This document shows positions 36,125 through 44,784 of a DNA stretch of 64,000 nt, in pieces (within the stretch, counting starts at the first letter, position 1; each line of letters opens with the position of its first letter). The DNA comes from an uncultured Bacteroidales bacterium (GTDB taxonomy: Bacteria > Bacteroidota > Bacteroidia > Bacteroidales > Paludibacteraceae), in NCBI GenBank assembly GCA_902799555.1, contig CADCBB010000005.1:1-64000 (forward strand), written 5' to 3'. The notes beneath the pieces were generated by a model. That model ran no database searches. It saw only the letters and a list, made by a program, of their open reading frames with translations, and had not been told where the DNA came from. The translations under genes were made by a program, and so were the position numbers.

Positions 36125-38449
36125 ATGAAACGATTTTTATTATTTGCTACTCTGTTATTCAGTGTCTCTGTTTTTGCAGATGACTGGTCATTCCATGGCG
36201 GATATGTGTTTTATGACAACACCCAAACGCAGTGGACGGATGGCCATATTATGTTTGTAATCGGCAGCGACTCATGGTCTTCTGCGTACGAAATGGCGCC
36301 GGACACGGTAGCCGGTCGCTTTACCTGCCCGTTGCCGCTCCATGGATGGAATGATGCTACGTATTTGGCTGTCATCTCGGACACGTATGTCTGGGATTCT
36401 GGTGAGTGGGATGCTAATAATGTGGTGAATGCCTCCCATTATACCGGCATCTATACAGCCGGCTTATCCTCTCATCAAGGCGAAGGATTTTTAATATCCC
36501 CTGCCTCGCCGGTCAATGGCTGTGAGATAAGCATAGCGTCTCTTGGGAACGGTTTTTCCGGGGTGCGTTTTACCACTGCTGAGAAAAATGCCTGCCAGAA
36601 ATTGGATCCGGTTAATAATACCGTCACTTTGATTTTTTCCACGGCGCAGTCGCGATTTAACCAATCTTTTACCGCGGTCAAGAAGATTTATGTCTATGGA
36701 CCTGTTACGATGTGGAATGTCAATGAGAACTATCGTTTAAACAGGTTTTCTGACGATAGCTGTTTCTATCGCACATTCGCGTTGGATGAGATAGAACGCC
36801 CCGGTAATAGCGGGCGTCCCGAGTTCCGATTCAAGGTATATAAAACCGATGGTACGGATTATGAAGAGCGCAGTCATGCTTCTTGGGAATGCGGTATCGA
36901 TAGCCGATTATTGATAGCTAACCGTTCCAATAATATGATGGTCATGTTGCCGGGAGATCAAATAGAAGACTTGGGCGAAAGACATGACAAGGGACAAATC
37001 TGGTTATCCTTGAACGAGTGGGGAGAGCTGGCGGGAGATTACGACAAACAAATACAGATTAGTAATTTCCGAAGGGTACCGGGTACCGCTAATCTCTATC
37101 GTTCCTATCACCCCTATGCACCGGATGAAGCGAATGATACAGAAGAGAGAAGATTCCACTATATCAAAAAGTTTGCTGAAAAAGTGGGCATTCAAAGTGA
37201 TTTGTGTCTCAGTGGAGACCAGTCCTATCTGGAAGGAAATACGTATCAATGCGGTGATCATGCCTATCAAGTATCTATTCCTTCTTATTATGCACGCATG
37301 ATGCAACAAGGTAATGTCCTAATAGTGGGTACGGACAATGGGCATACACCCGCGTACAATGACTGCCTGTATCAAGAACACCCGGAGCGTTATGGGGAAT
37401 GGATGCATGAAATAGCTGCGTACATTAACGATGAGAACCACCCCGGACCATGGCAGATTCATTGTCAGTTAGGCGGTGACCGTACAGGGATGTTTGCTGC
37501 CACGCTGGCAGCCTTATGTGGTGCTGACTGGGAGAGTATAGCGCGTGATTATGAGGCAACAACCGATCTGAAAATGCAGCAGTTCCGCCATCGTGACTTG
37601 TTGCGTTATGCGTTTAGACTGATGATTGGTGATTCTCCTGAACAAGTGGAGGACCTGCAGTCTGCCGTACGGTCGTATATGGTGAGTCACGCTTATCTGA
37701 CGGAAACAGCGATTGATAGTATGGTTACACGACTTGTCACCCCCATCAATACAACCTATACCGTGGTAGTACCTGCAGGAACCAACGCCTGTTACATGTC
37801 TGCTACTTGGAATAACTGGACATGGACGCGCATGGATAGCGTGGATGCTACGCATTTCCGTTTGACCGTGCCGTATGTTAGCGAGGCGTGTGAGTACAAA
37901 TATAGTTGCGGACCATCGTGGGACTACGAAGATCTATCCACGAAAGGCACCGCCAATCGCACTTGGCATGCAACCGACACCGTGTCGGCATGGAAAGCCG
38001 CTCCCGATGCTTGTACCCCGATGCCTTCATACGGCGATATCAGACTGCGCGTCTATAGCACGACCGGAATACCGTATCTTCGTTGGCAGTCATCAGGAGA
38101 TCGATGTCAGAGCAGTGCTATGAGTGGCCATGCCCCCTCAGCGCCGGTGGCTATGAAAGAAACGGAGGAAGAAGGATGGTATGAATGGACATGGAAAGAT
38201 GTTGATTTGGAGCAGGGGATAGGATACACCCTATGTGTTGCCAATCAAGAAGACTCAGAACAGTTTGTCGCTTACGCGAACGAATGCCGCAATGCGAATT
38301 ACCAACTCATGGAATGCCCGGAGATACCTACGGCGGCGATGGATGCCCAATCCATCAAGAGTAACGTCCGGAAAATATGGAAGGATGGGATGCTCTTTAT
38401 CGTGCACGGCACGCATACGTACACTTTATTGGGAAATAAAATATACTAA
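36125..38449 (+). CDS. Secreted tyrosine-phosphatase-like protein with glucan-binding modules
   Basis: The 774-residue product starts with a signal peptide (to about residue 18). Residues about 20-290 are beta-rich carbohydrate-binding-like modules. Residues about 300-535 look like a tyrosine/lipid phosphatase (Y_phosphatase3 type): FRRVPGTANLYRS, then the CX5R active site HCQLGGDRTG with Cys447 and Arg453. Residues about 542-597 (ATWNNWTW... EYKY) resemble CBM20/48, and about 640-735 (IRLRVYSTTGIPYLRW, GWYEWTWKDV) a CBM26-like starch-binding module. The tail DGMLFIVHGTHTYTLLGNKI resembles C-terminal domains of secreted Bacteroidales proteins. Phosphatase plus starch-binding recalls the glucan phosphatases SEX4 and laforin. 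Activity and substrate are inferred. It is the first gene of PUL1. Confidence 0.68.
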   Translation: MKRFLLFATLLFSVSVFADDWSFHGGYVFYDNTQTQWTDGHIMFVIGSDSWSSAYEMAPDTVAGRFTCPLPLHGWNDATYLAVISDTYVWDSGEWDANNVVNASHYTGIYTAGLSSHQGEGFLISPASPVNGCEISIASLGNGFSGVRFTTAEKNACQKLDPVNNTVTLIFSTAQSRFNQSFTAVKKIYVYGPVTMWNVNENYRLNRFSDDSCFYRTFALDEIERPGNSGRPEFRFKVYKTDGTDYEERSHASWECGIDSRLLIANRSNNMMVMLPGDQIEDLGERHDKGQIWLSLNEWGELAGDYDKQIQISNFRRVPGTANLYRSYHPYAPDEANDTEERRFHYIKKFAEKVGIQSDLCLSGDQSYLEGNTYQCGDHAYQVSIPSYYARMMQQGNVLIVGTDNGHTPAYNDCLYQEHPERYGEWMHEIAAYINDENHPGPWQIHCQLGGDRTGMFAATLAALCGADWESIARDYEATTDLKMQQFRHRDLLRYAFRLMIGDSPEQVEDLQSAVRSYMVSHAYLTETAIDSMVTRLVTPINTTYTVVVPAGTNACYMSATWNNWTWTRMDSVDATHFRLTVPYVSEACEYKYSCGPSWDYEDLSTKGTANRTWHATDTVSAWKAAPDACTPMPSYGDIRLRVYSTTGIPYLRWQSSGDRCQSSAMSGHAPSAPVAMKETEEEGWYEWTWKDVDLEQGIGYTLCVANQEDSEQFVAYANECRNANYQLMECPEIPTAAMDAQSIKSNVRKIWKDGMLFIVHGTHTYTLLGNKIY

Positions 38450-38454
38450 CTAAT

Positions 38455-41400
38455 ATGCATAATACGATGAAGAATACGATTACAGTATGTTCATTACTGA
38501 CCCTTTTATCCGTGTGCCAATGGGGATGGGCGGAATCTGCTCACTTCAATCTGATCGGATCGTTTGCTGAGGGTGAAGGCCAGTGGAGTACAACTAACTC
38601 GACTAAACCGCTCAACAAGTCATACCATGACGAAACATCGAAGTATTATATCGATGTGGATGTAGTGAAGGACCAGACCTATTATTTTGCCTTTAACAAT
38701 AACCTCAACAACGATGGAACCCCGCAACGCTATGCTCCTTTAACGGAAAACCCCGAAACGGAAAACAAAGTCTTGGATTTATCCGCTTTACTGAACTATG
38801 AGCCCGTTGAGGCGGCCAAAGGAGCGCATCAGAGCGGAGGTGCTTCGTACAATGGGGAACACGGTGGCCAAAATGTTTCTAATCACAGCTGGCGGATAAC
38901 GGCGAACTATACCGGTAAGTTACGCATCTGTGTGGATCAGAGTGGAGAAGACCAACATTACTTCCCCTATGTATGGTTGGAGCGTCCGGCTTATTACTTG
39001 ATCGGAAGTGTCATAAACGAAGATTACACATCATGGTCTGCTAAAAACAGAGAGAGACCTCTTCGGGATAAGATAGGAGAAAGCACCTATTATCGCTATT
39101 TCTATATGCCGCAGAACGCTTATTTCGCGTTTACCTATCGTGAGATGCGATATGCACCTTCGTCCAACCCTGTTGAGTTGAGCACCTTGCCACAAACACT
39201 CAGCGGTGAAAGAAAGAATGATTACGAAAACAATTCCTGGAAATATACCGGCAGTTGGTGCAGTGCCCGTGTGAATGTGGATGTCTCTACTTCCGATGTT
39301 GCCCCCGTTATAACGGTGGAGGAACGTTGGCCGGATACGGTGTACCCGGTGGGCTCGGGTTGTTGGGTAGGCTGGAGTACGGACGGCAGAAAAGCAATGA
39401 CGGAAACGGCATCCAATTCGGGTATTTATAAAGATACATTAAAACTAAAAGGCACAAATACAGAACTTAAATTCCTTTGTGTAAAAGGCGAATATAGCAC
39501 GATGTTCGGAAAGAAAGCCGAGACCGGTGATATATCTGATTGCGGTACGTACCAGGTTCAGATGGAGAATGGTGGCACAGATAGTAAATGGCGGGTCAAC
39601 TTATCGGAAAATACGTATTTCGTCGTACTGGATGCGCCGCAGAGTCAATTGCGTATTCACCCCTATCTGCCTTCCGCAAACCTGTCCCTAAACCCCGATA
39701 CGACAGCACTGACGCTAGGGGAAAGTGTACACTTTGCACCTGCTATGAGCGGGTACAGCGGCGAAGTAACGTACACCTATCTGGTGAATGATGAACCGGT
39801 GGAACTCGAAGCTGACCAATGGCAACCCTCCCAAGCCGGTACTTATCAGGTGAAGGTACAGATCAATGCAGAAGAGCAATGTGTCACTTCCGCTCCATCC
39901 ACTATCACTGTGTCGGGGAAAGACGTGACTGTCAGACTGCATGCCACCGAAGAAGCCAAAGCGGAATTTGACAATACGTTCTACCTCTATTATTGGGGGG
40001 AGCACACGGGCGCACAAATGGCTGAATTCTCGGAGGAATCCGACGGATGGCGTGAGGCAACCGTGCATATTGATGAGAACTTAAAATTCCTGGTGAAGAA
40101 TGTAAAAAGTACGACGGAATGGGGGGACGGAGTAAAACAGACAACGACTGTGGACAATGCCGGAAAAGGTTATACTGCGAATGTCGTCTGTGCCGAAATA
40201 TTGAGCCGAGGAGAGCAAAAGGAATATGAATATTTCAAATATAAATTGTACGAGTTGAGTGAGTGTACGTACTCGACTAACAATTTCACCATTCATGCCT
40301 ATGTGGACGATGCCTTGAAAACCGATGATCAAACGTATGAGAAAGATGATACGCAAATTCCTAACAGATGGGATGTGGTCAGTTTCTATACCTATGGCAA
40401 TGCCCACATGCAGTATAATGATTTTTGGATCAATGATATCAGCAGCGGAGAGGATGGCTGGTATAGTCACACCTATCGGAACGTGGATTCGGTGAATCTG
40501 GTAATAGCCGGCAGCACTGCCTCATGGACAGGCAATCCACATCGGCAGGCACAGGATATTAAAAAGATCACCACGGACAAGTATTTCTTTGTAACCAATA
40601 GCCCAAACAATACGCAGAATAACCGGCGTGTGGCGATTGAGTTACCCGATAAAATAACACCGATTACCTTGACGTTCCGATTCACGGATGTAGCTCGCCA
40701 AACATGGGAGGGCTTAGATGTATATCTGCGTTACTGGATGTATTATAAGGAACCGGGTGAGGAGAATGCCTACGATCATGCCTTCTATAAACAACTGGTA
40801 GCAGACGGGGACGGCATCTATTCCTGCACCATTCTACCCATTGCTCCGGTCAAACTGACTATTCAGTCCGGTGGAAGTGAATATCATACAGAAGGACATT
40901 GGACGAACGACTTGGTAGAGGGTTATACTACCAATAAAGATTTTATTATCAAGGACTATAATGACGGTGGGCATGTGATTGAAGAATACACAGAAGAACA
41001 AATGAAAGTGCACATGACTCCCGATGGTTTTGCTTCCGCTTGTTGGGATAAAGACTGGACTACGGACCAGGCAGGCGTGTATATCGGTACCTATATTCCT
41101 GAGGAAGGTTTGGAATTGAAGCCGGTTTCAGACCCTATAGTGCCTGCCAATCAGGGTGTTTTCCTGTACAACCCGGAAATGGGAAATCAGTATATCACCC
41201 TTCTCAAGACCGATAACACACCTACTGCCGATTATTCGGGGAACGCTCTAAAAGGTACGACCTCGCTGACCAATCGGGACACAGAAAAGACCACTTATGT
41301 GTTGGGGTATAGCACGGATCAGTCCAAAGCTATGCTCTTCAGATATACAGCGGCTCAGATTCCTTCTTACAAGGCCTATCTGGAGATACCCGTCATTGCC

Positions 41401-41556
41401 AGTGCGCCGCAAATGTGCATGTTCATTCGCAACAAGACAACCGATGTGAATACCACTAAAGCCGACCGTATGGTAGTGAAAAAGATGGAGAGCGGGCGGA
41501 TAGTGATTGTGGTTAACGGATTGAAATATAATATAGTAGGACAAAAAATTGAATAG
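38455..41556 (+). CDS. Large secreted multi-module glycan-binding protein
   Basis: The 1,033-residue product has a signal peptide and no catalytic motif I recognise. It is built of repeated beta-sandwich modules: the first about residues 25-175 (HFNLIGSFAEG), the next from about 180 (AYYLIGSVINED), 295 (VYPVGSGCWVGW), a PKD/Ig-like segment near 410-485, then starch-binding-like modules near 490-610, 620-740 and 745-860. These patterns resemble CBM26 and SusE/F modules, so it probably binds alpha-glucan outside the cell. The C-terminal KKMESGRIVIVVNGLKYNIV resembles the tail of the preceding protein. The start could instead be the ATG at 38467. It follows the phosphatase-like gene by 5 bp. Confidence 0.65.
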   Translation: MHNTMKNTITVCSLLTLLSVCQWGWAESAHFNLIGSFAEGEGQWSTTNSTKPLNKSYHDETSKYYIDVDVVKDQTYYFAFNNNLNNDGTPQRYAPLTENPETENKVLDLSALLNYEPVEAAKGAHQSGGASYNGEHGGQNVSNHSWRITANYTGKLRICVDQSGEDQHYFPYVWLERPAYYLIGSVINEDYTSWSAKNRERPLRDKIGESTYYRYFYMPQNAYFAFTYREMRYAPSSNPVELSTLPQTLSGERKNDYENNSWKYTGSWCSARVNVDVSTSDVAPVITVEERWPDTVYPVGSGCWVGWSTDGRKAMTETASNSGIYKDTLKLKGTNTELKFLCVKGEYSTMFGKKAETGDISDCGTYQVQMENGGTDSKWRVNLSENTYFVVLDAPQSQLRIHPYLPSANLSLNPDTTALTLGESVHFAPAMSGYSGEVTYTYLVNDEPVELEADQWQPSQAGTYQVKVQINAEEQCVTSAPSTITVSGKDVTVRLHATEEAKAEFDNTFYLYYWGEHTGAQMAEFSEESDGWREATVHIDENLKFLVKNVKSTTEWGDGVKQTTTVDNAGKGYTANVVCAEILSRGEQKEYEYFKYKLYELSECTYSTNNFTIHAYVDDALKTDDQTYEKDDTQIPNRWDVVSFYTYGNAHMQYNDFWINDISSGEDGWYSHTYRNVDSVNLVIAGSTASWTGNPHRQAQDIKKITTDKYFFVTNSPNNTQNNRRVAIELPDKITPITLTFRFTDVARQTWEGLDVYLRYWMYYKEPGEENAYDHAFYKQLVADGDGIYSCTILPIAPVKLTIQSGGSEYHTEGHWTNDLVEGYTTNKDFIIKDYNDGGHVIEEYTEEQMKVHMTPDGFASACWDKDWTTDQAGVYIGTYIPEEGLELKPVSDPIVPANQGVFLYNPEMGNQYITLLKTDNTPTADYSGNALKGTTSLTNRDTEKTTYVLGYSTDQSKAMLFRYTAAQIPSYKAYLEIPVIASAPQMCMFIRNKTTDVNTTKADRMVVKKMESGRIVIVVNGLKYNIVGQKIE

Positions 41557-41559
41557 CAT

Positions 41560-41694
41560 ATGAGAAAACGCTATCAAACACCGCATACCCGCAAAGAATC
41601 TGTACCCTGTCTGTTTTCACTGATGACAGGTTCGGACTCCATAGTTATTCCTGTTAGTCAGGAAGAAATGAATAATATGCTCAATGTATTCTAA
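41560..41694 (+). CDS. Small 44-residue peptide gene between PUL proteins
   Basis: An ATG-to-TAA frame of 45 codons fills the gap between the multi-module protein (3 bp) and SusC (13 bp). The product MRKRYQTPHTRKESVPCLFS... has a basic start with a K/RxYxxPxxR motif and an acidic, hydrophobic end (SQEEMNNMLNVF). Small Bacteroidales peptides beginning M-K-K-x-Y-x-x-P are common next to envelope genes, and this one resembles them. Its function is unknown. Translation is uncertain, but tight packing and a full open frame support it. Confidence 0.5.
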   Translation: MRKRYQTPHTRKESVPCLFSLMTGSDSIVIPVSQEEMNNMLNVF

Positions 41695-41707
41695 TTAGTA
41701 CGTGCGT

Positions 41708-44700
41708 ATGAAATATCTTCGAACAATCTTAATTTGGACATTGAGCTTTTTGCCCCTACTTGTGTGCGCAGAAAATGAGTTGAAAATCAGCGGAACGGTA
41801 GTGGACGATAACAAGGAACCTTTGATAGGTGTCAGTGTTATCGTTCAGGGGACATCTTTGGGAACTGTTACCGATATGGATGGACACTTCTATGTATCGG
41901 TGCCGGACAAAGACGCTGTATTGCAGATATCTTATATCGGTTACAAAACGACAACCCTTAAAGTCGGGAAAGAAATAAATTTCTATGTGACCCTCAAGGA
42001 AGACTCAGAAGCATTGGACGAGTTGGTTGTCGTCGGCTACGGGAATCAAAAGAAAATATCCGTCATAAGTTCTGTGCAAACCTTGGAACCCACCAAACTG
42101 CAAGTCGGTAGTTCCCGTTCCATGAGCAATAACTTGTCTGGTCAATTGGCCGGTGTCATCGCAGTACAGCCATCCGGTGAACCTGGATACGACAATTCGG
42201 ATTTCTGGATTAGAGGTATTGCGTCCTTCTCGGGCAATACGACACCGCTGGTTTTAGTGGATGGTATAGAGCGTAGCTTGAATGACTTGGATCCTGCCGA
42301 GATTGAGGCCTTCTCCGTATTAAAAGACGCTTCCGCCAGTGCGATGTATGGTGTGCGAGGAGCGAATGGAGTCATCTTGATTACTACCAAACGCGGACAG
42401 GTCGCTCCACCCAATATAGATGTACGAGTGGAGCATGCCTTTACCACCCCTACGCAACTCCCTCAATTCATAGGGGCGGCGGAGTATATGTCTTTGCTCA
42501 ATAGTTTATGTTCTGATCCCAATAAGCGGCTATTCACGAAAGACCAGATCCAGAAGACATATCATCACTATGATCCGGATTTGTATCCCGATGTCAACTG
42601 GCTGGATGCGGTAACGGAGGACTGGGCGCATAACACACGCTTGAATATCAATGTCGGAGGCGGCTCGGAACGAGTGAGATATGCGATGACAGCTTCTTAC
42701 TACAATGAAGCCGGTATCATGGTGACGGATAAAAGCCTGCCTTATAACACGGCTTCTACACTCAACCGCTTTAACCTCCGTGCCAATGTCGATCTGGACA
42801 TGACCAAAACAACAGTCCTGCGTGTAAGTGTGGGAGGATATCTCGAACTATTGCGTAAGAGCAGATCCTCTACTGACGAAGTCTTCAGTAAGGCATTTGA
42901 AACACCTCCTTTTGTGCATCCTGCCATCTATTCCGACGGTACTATTCCTATCGCTTCCGCGATGCGAGCCAATCCGTGGGCTATGTCCACGCAAAATGGC
43001 TATTATCGCGGAACCAGAGGGAAACTGGAGTCGCTGTTCTCCATTGAACAGGATTTGAAATTCATTACTCCCGGACTAAAAGCAAAAGCCGTCTTCTCTT
43101 TCGATTTCTTCTCGCATAAATATATCACACGCGGAAAGACGCCTAATTATTACAGCGTGGCATGCGGGAGAGATGACGAGGGAGAATTGGTGCATTCGAT
43201 TTTACTGTACGGATCTGATTTCCTCGATCACTCTTCCAATGCGGAATATGGTGATCATAGTATCTATTTCGAAGCAAATGTATCCTATAACCGTACGTTT
43301 GCTCAAAAGCACACTATGGATGCGATGATCCTTTATAATCTCCGCTCGTATGACAATGGGGGCATACAGCCTTATCGTAATCAAGGTGTGGCGGGACGAG
43401 TCAGTTATACCTATGATCGACGGTATATCGCTGAGTTCAATTTCGGTTATAATGGTTCCGAAAACTTTGCACCCGGACATCGATACGGTTTCTTCCCTTC
43501 CGGCGCAATCGGGTGGGTCATATCGGAGGAACATTGGATGGATGACGTGCGCGATAAACTATCTAAACTCAAATTGCGTGGCAGTATAGGTCTCGTCGGA
43601 AATGACCAGATTGGAGGAAATCGACGCTTTGCGTACATCACGACTATCAACGGTAAGGCCAACGGCTATAATTGGGGATACTATGGAGATATATATTATC
43701 AAGGTGTAGAGGAAGGAGAAATAGGTGTGGAAAACCTCACCTGGGAAACATCCCGCAAAGCCAATGTAGGCTTGGAACTGGGGTTGTTCAATGATTTGGA
43801 TGTGCAAGTGGATTTCTTTCAGGAGTTACGCTCCAATATCTTCATGCAGCGCAATACCATCCCCTCGCAAATCGGTTTCCTCCAGAACCCCTATGCCAAT
43901 TTCGGAAAAGTGGATAACCGAGGAGTGGATCTGAGTGTCAATTATAGTCACCATTTTAAAAAAGGGGTCAATCTTGCCATTCGGGGAACCTTTACCTATG
44001 CTAAAAACACCATTTTGGAAATAGATGAGCCTCAGGCGCTAAAGGAGACCGGATATCGTTCGCAAACAGGGCGTTCTATTAATACGCTTTGGGGCTATAC
44101 GGCGGAGGGACTCTATTCTGCCGAAGACTTTGACGCGGACGGTAACCTTCGACAGGGATTGCCCGTCCCCGAATTGGGGGCAAAAGTTCGTCCCGGAGAT
44201 ATTAAGTATAAAGATATGAACGGCGATGGAAAGATTACCAATGTGGATGAGGGATACATAGGGGGTACGAACGTCCCGTCTATCGTATATGGAGCCGGTG
44301 CCAATATCGATTGGAAAGGGATAGATTTTAGTTTCTTCTTTCAAGGGGCGGCTGACATCTATCGCATCATCGGCGGAACAGACTATTTCATCCCGGGGGC
44401 AGGTCAGGGCGTATTGGGGAATGTGTTTGCCAATTACAATGACCGATGGACAGAAGAAAATCCTCAACAGAATGTTTTTTGGCCACGCTTGAGTGAAGCC
44501 ACCAATCCGCATAATAACGTAGCTTCTACATGGTGGAAAAAAAATATGAGTTATCTGCGCCTTAGATCCATAGAATTGGGCTATACACTGCCTAAAGTCG
44601 CGCTGGACAAGATGCACGCCAAGAACTTCCGCGTATTTGTCTCAGGAAACAACCTGGTTTGTTTTTCTTCCTTCAAATTGTGGGATCCGGAATTGGACTC

Positions 44701-44764
44701 CAACGACGGACTGCGGTATCCGCACATGCGGAGCGTATTGGTGGGGTTGCAAATAAGCTTTTAA
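41708..44764 (+). CDS. susC: SusC/RagA-type TonB-linked outer-membrane transporter (PUL1)
   Basis: The 1,018-residue receptor has a signal peptide, a CarboxypepD_reg domain (KISGTVVDDNKEPLIGVSVI), the TonB box region ELVVVGYGNQKK, a SusC-type plug (VLKDASASAMYGVRGANGVILITTKRG) and a beta barrel ending in aromatic residues (SVLVGLQISF). SusC imports oligosaccharides with SusD as lid. The ATG at 41708 is chosen over the GTG at 41702. The SusD gene follows after 20 bp. Codon choice (more GGA, CGA and CCC) looks different from PUL2 and the core genes. Confidence 0.95.
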   Translation: MKYLRTILIWTLSFLPLLVCAENELKISGTVVDDNKEPLIGVSVIVQGTSLGTVTDMDGHFYVSVPDKDAVLQISYIGYKTTTLKVGKEINFYVTLKEDSEALDELVVVGYGNQKKISVISSVQTLEPTKLQVGSSRSMSNNLSGQLAGVIAVQPSGEPGYDNSDFWIRGIASFSGNTTPLVLVDGIERSLNDLDPAEIEAFSVLKDASASAMYGVRGANGVILITTKRGQVAPPNIDVRVEHAFTTPTQLPQFIGAAEYMSLLNSLCSDPNKRLFTKDQIQKTYHHYDPDLYPDVNWLDAVTEDWAHNTRLNINVGGGSERVRYAMTASYYNEAGIMVTDKSLPYNTASTLNRFNLRANVDLDMTKTTVLRVSVGGYLELLRKSRSSTDEVFSKAFETPPFVHPAIYSDGTIPIASAMRANPWAMSTQNGYYRGTRGKLESLFSIEQDLKFITPGLKAKAVFSFDFFSHKYITRGKTPNYYSVACGRDDEGELVHSILLYGSDFLDHSSNAEYGDHSIYFEANVSYNRTFAQKHTMDAMILYNLRSYDNGGIQPYRNQGVAGRVSYTYDRRYIAEFNFGYNGSENFAPGHRYGFFPSGAIGWVISEEHWMDDVRDKLSKLKLRGSIGLVGNDQIGGNRRFAYITTINGKANGYNWGYYGDIYYQGVEEGEIGVENLTWETSRKANVGLELGLFNDLDVQVDFFQELRSNIFMQRNTIPSQIGFLQNPYANFGKVDNRGVDLSVNYSHHFKKGVNLAIRGTFTYAKNTILEIDEPQALKETGYRSQTGRSINTLWGYTAEGLYSAEDFDADGNLRQGLPVPELGAKVRPGDIKYKDMNGDGKITNVDEGYIGGTNVPSIVYGAGANIDWKGIDFSFFFQGAADIYRIIGGTDYFIPGAGQGVLGNVFANYNDRWTEENPQQNVFWPRLSEATNPHNNVASTWWKKNMSYLRLRSIELGYTLPKVALDKMHAKNFRVFVSGNNLVCFSSFKLWDPELDSNDGLRYPHMRSVLVGLQISF

Positions 44765-44784
44765 TATAACGAATCCATTCTACA

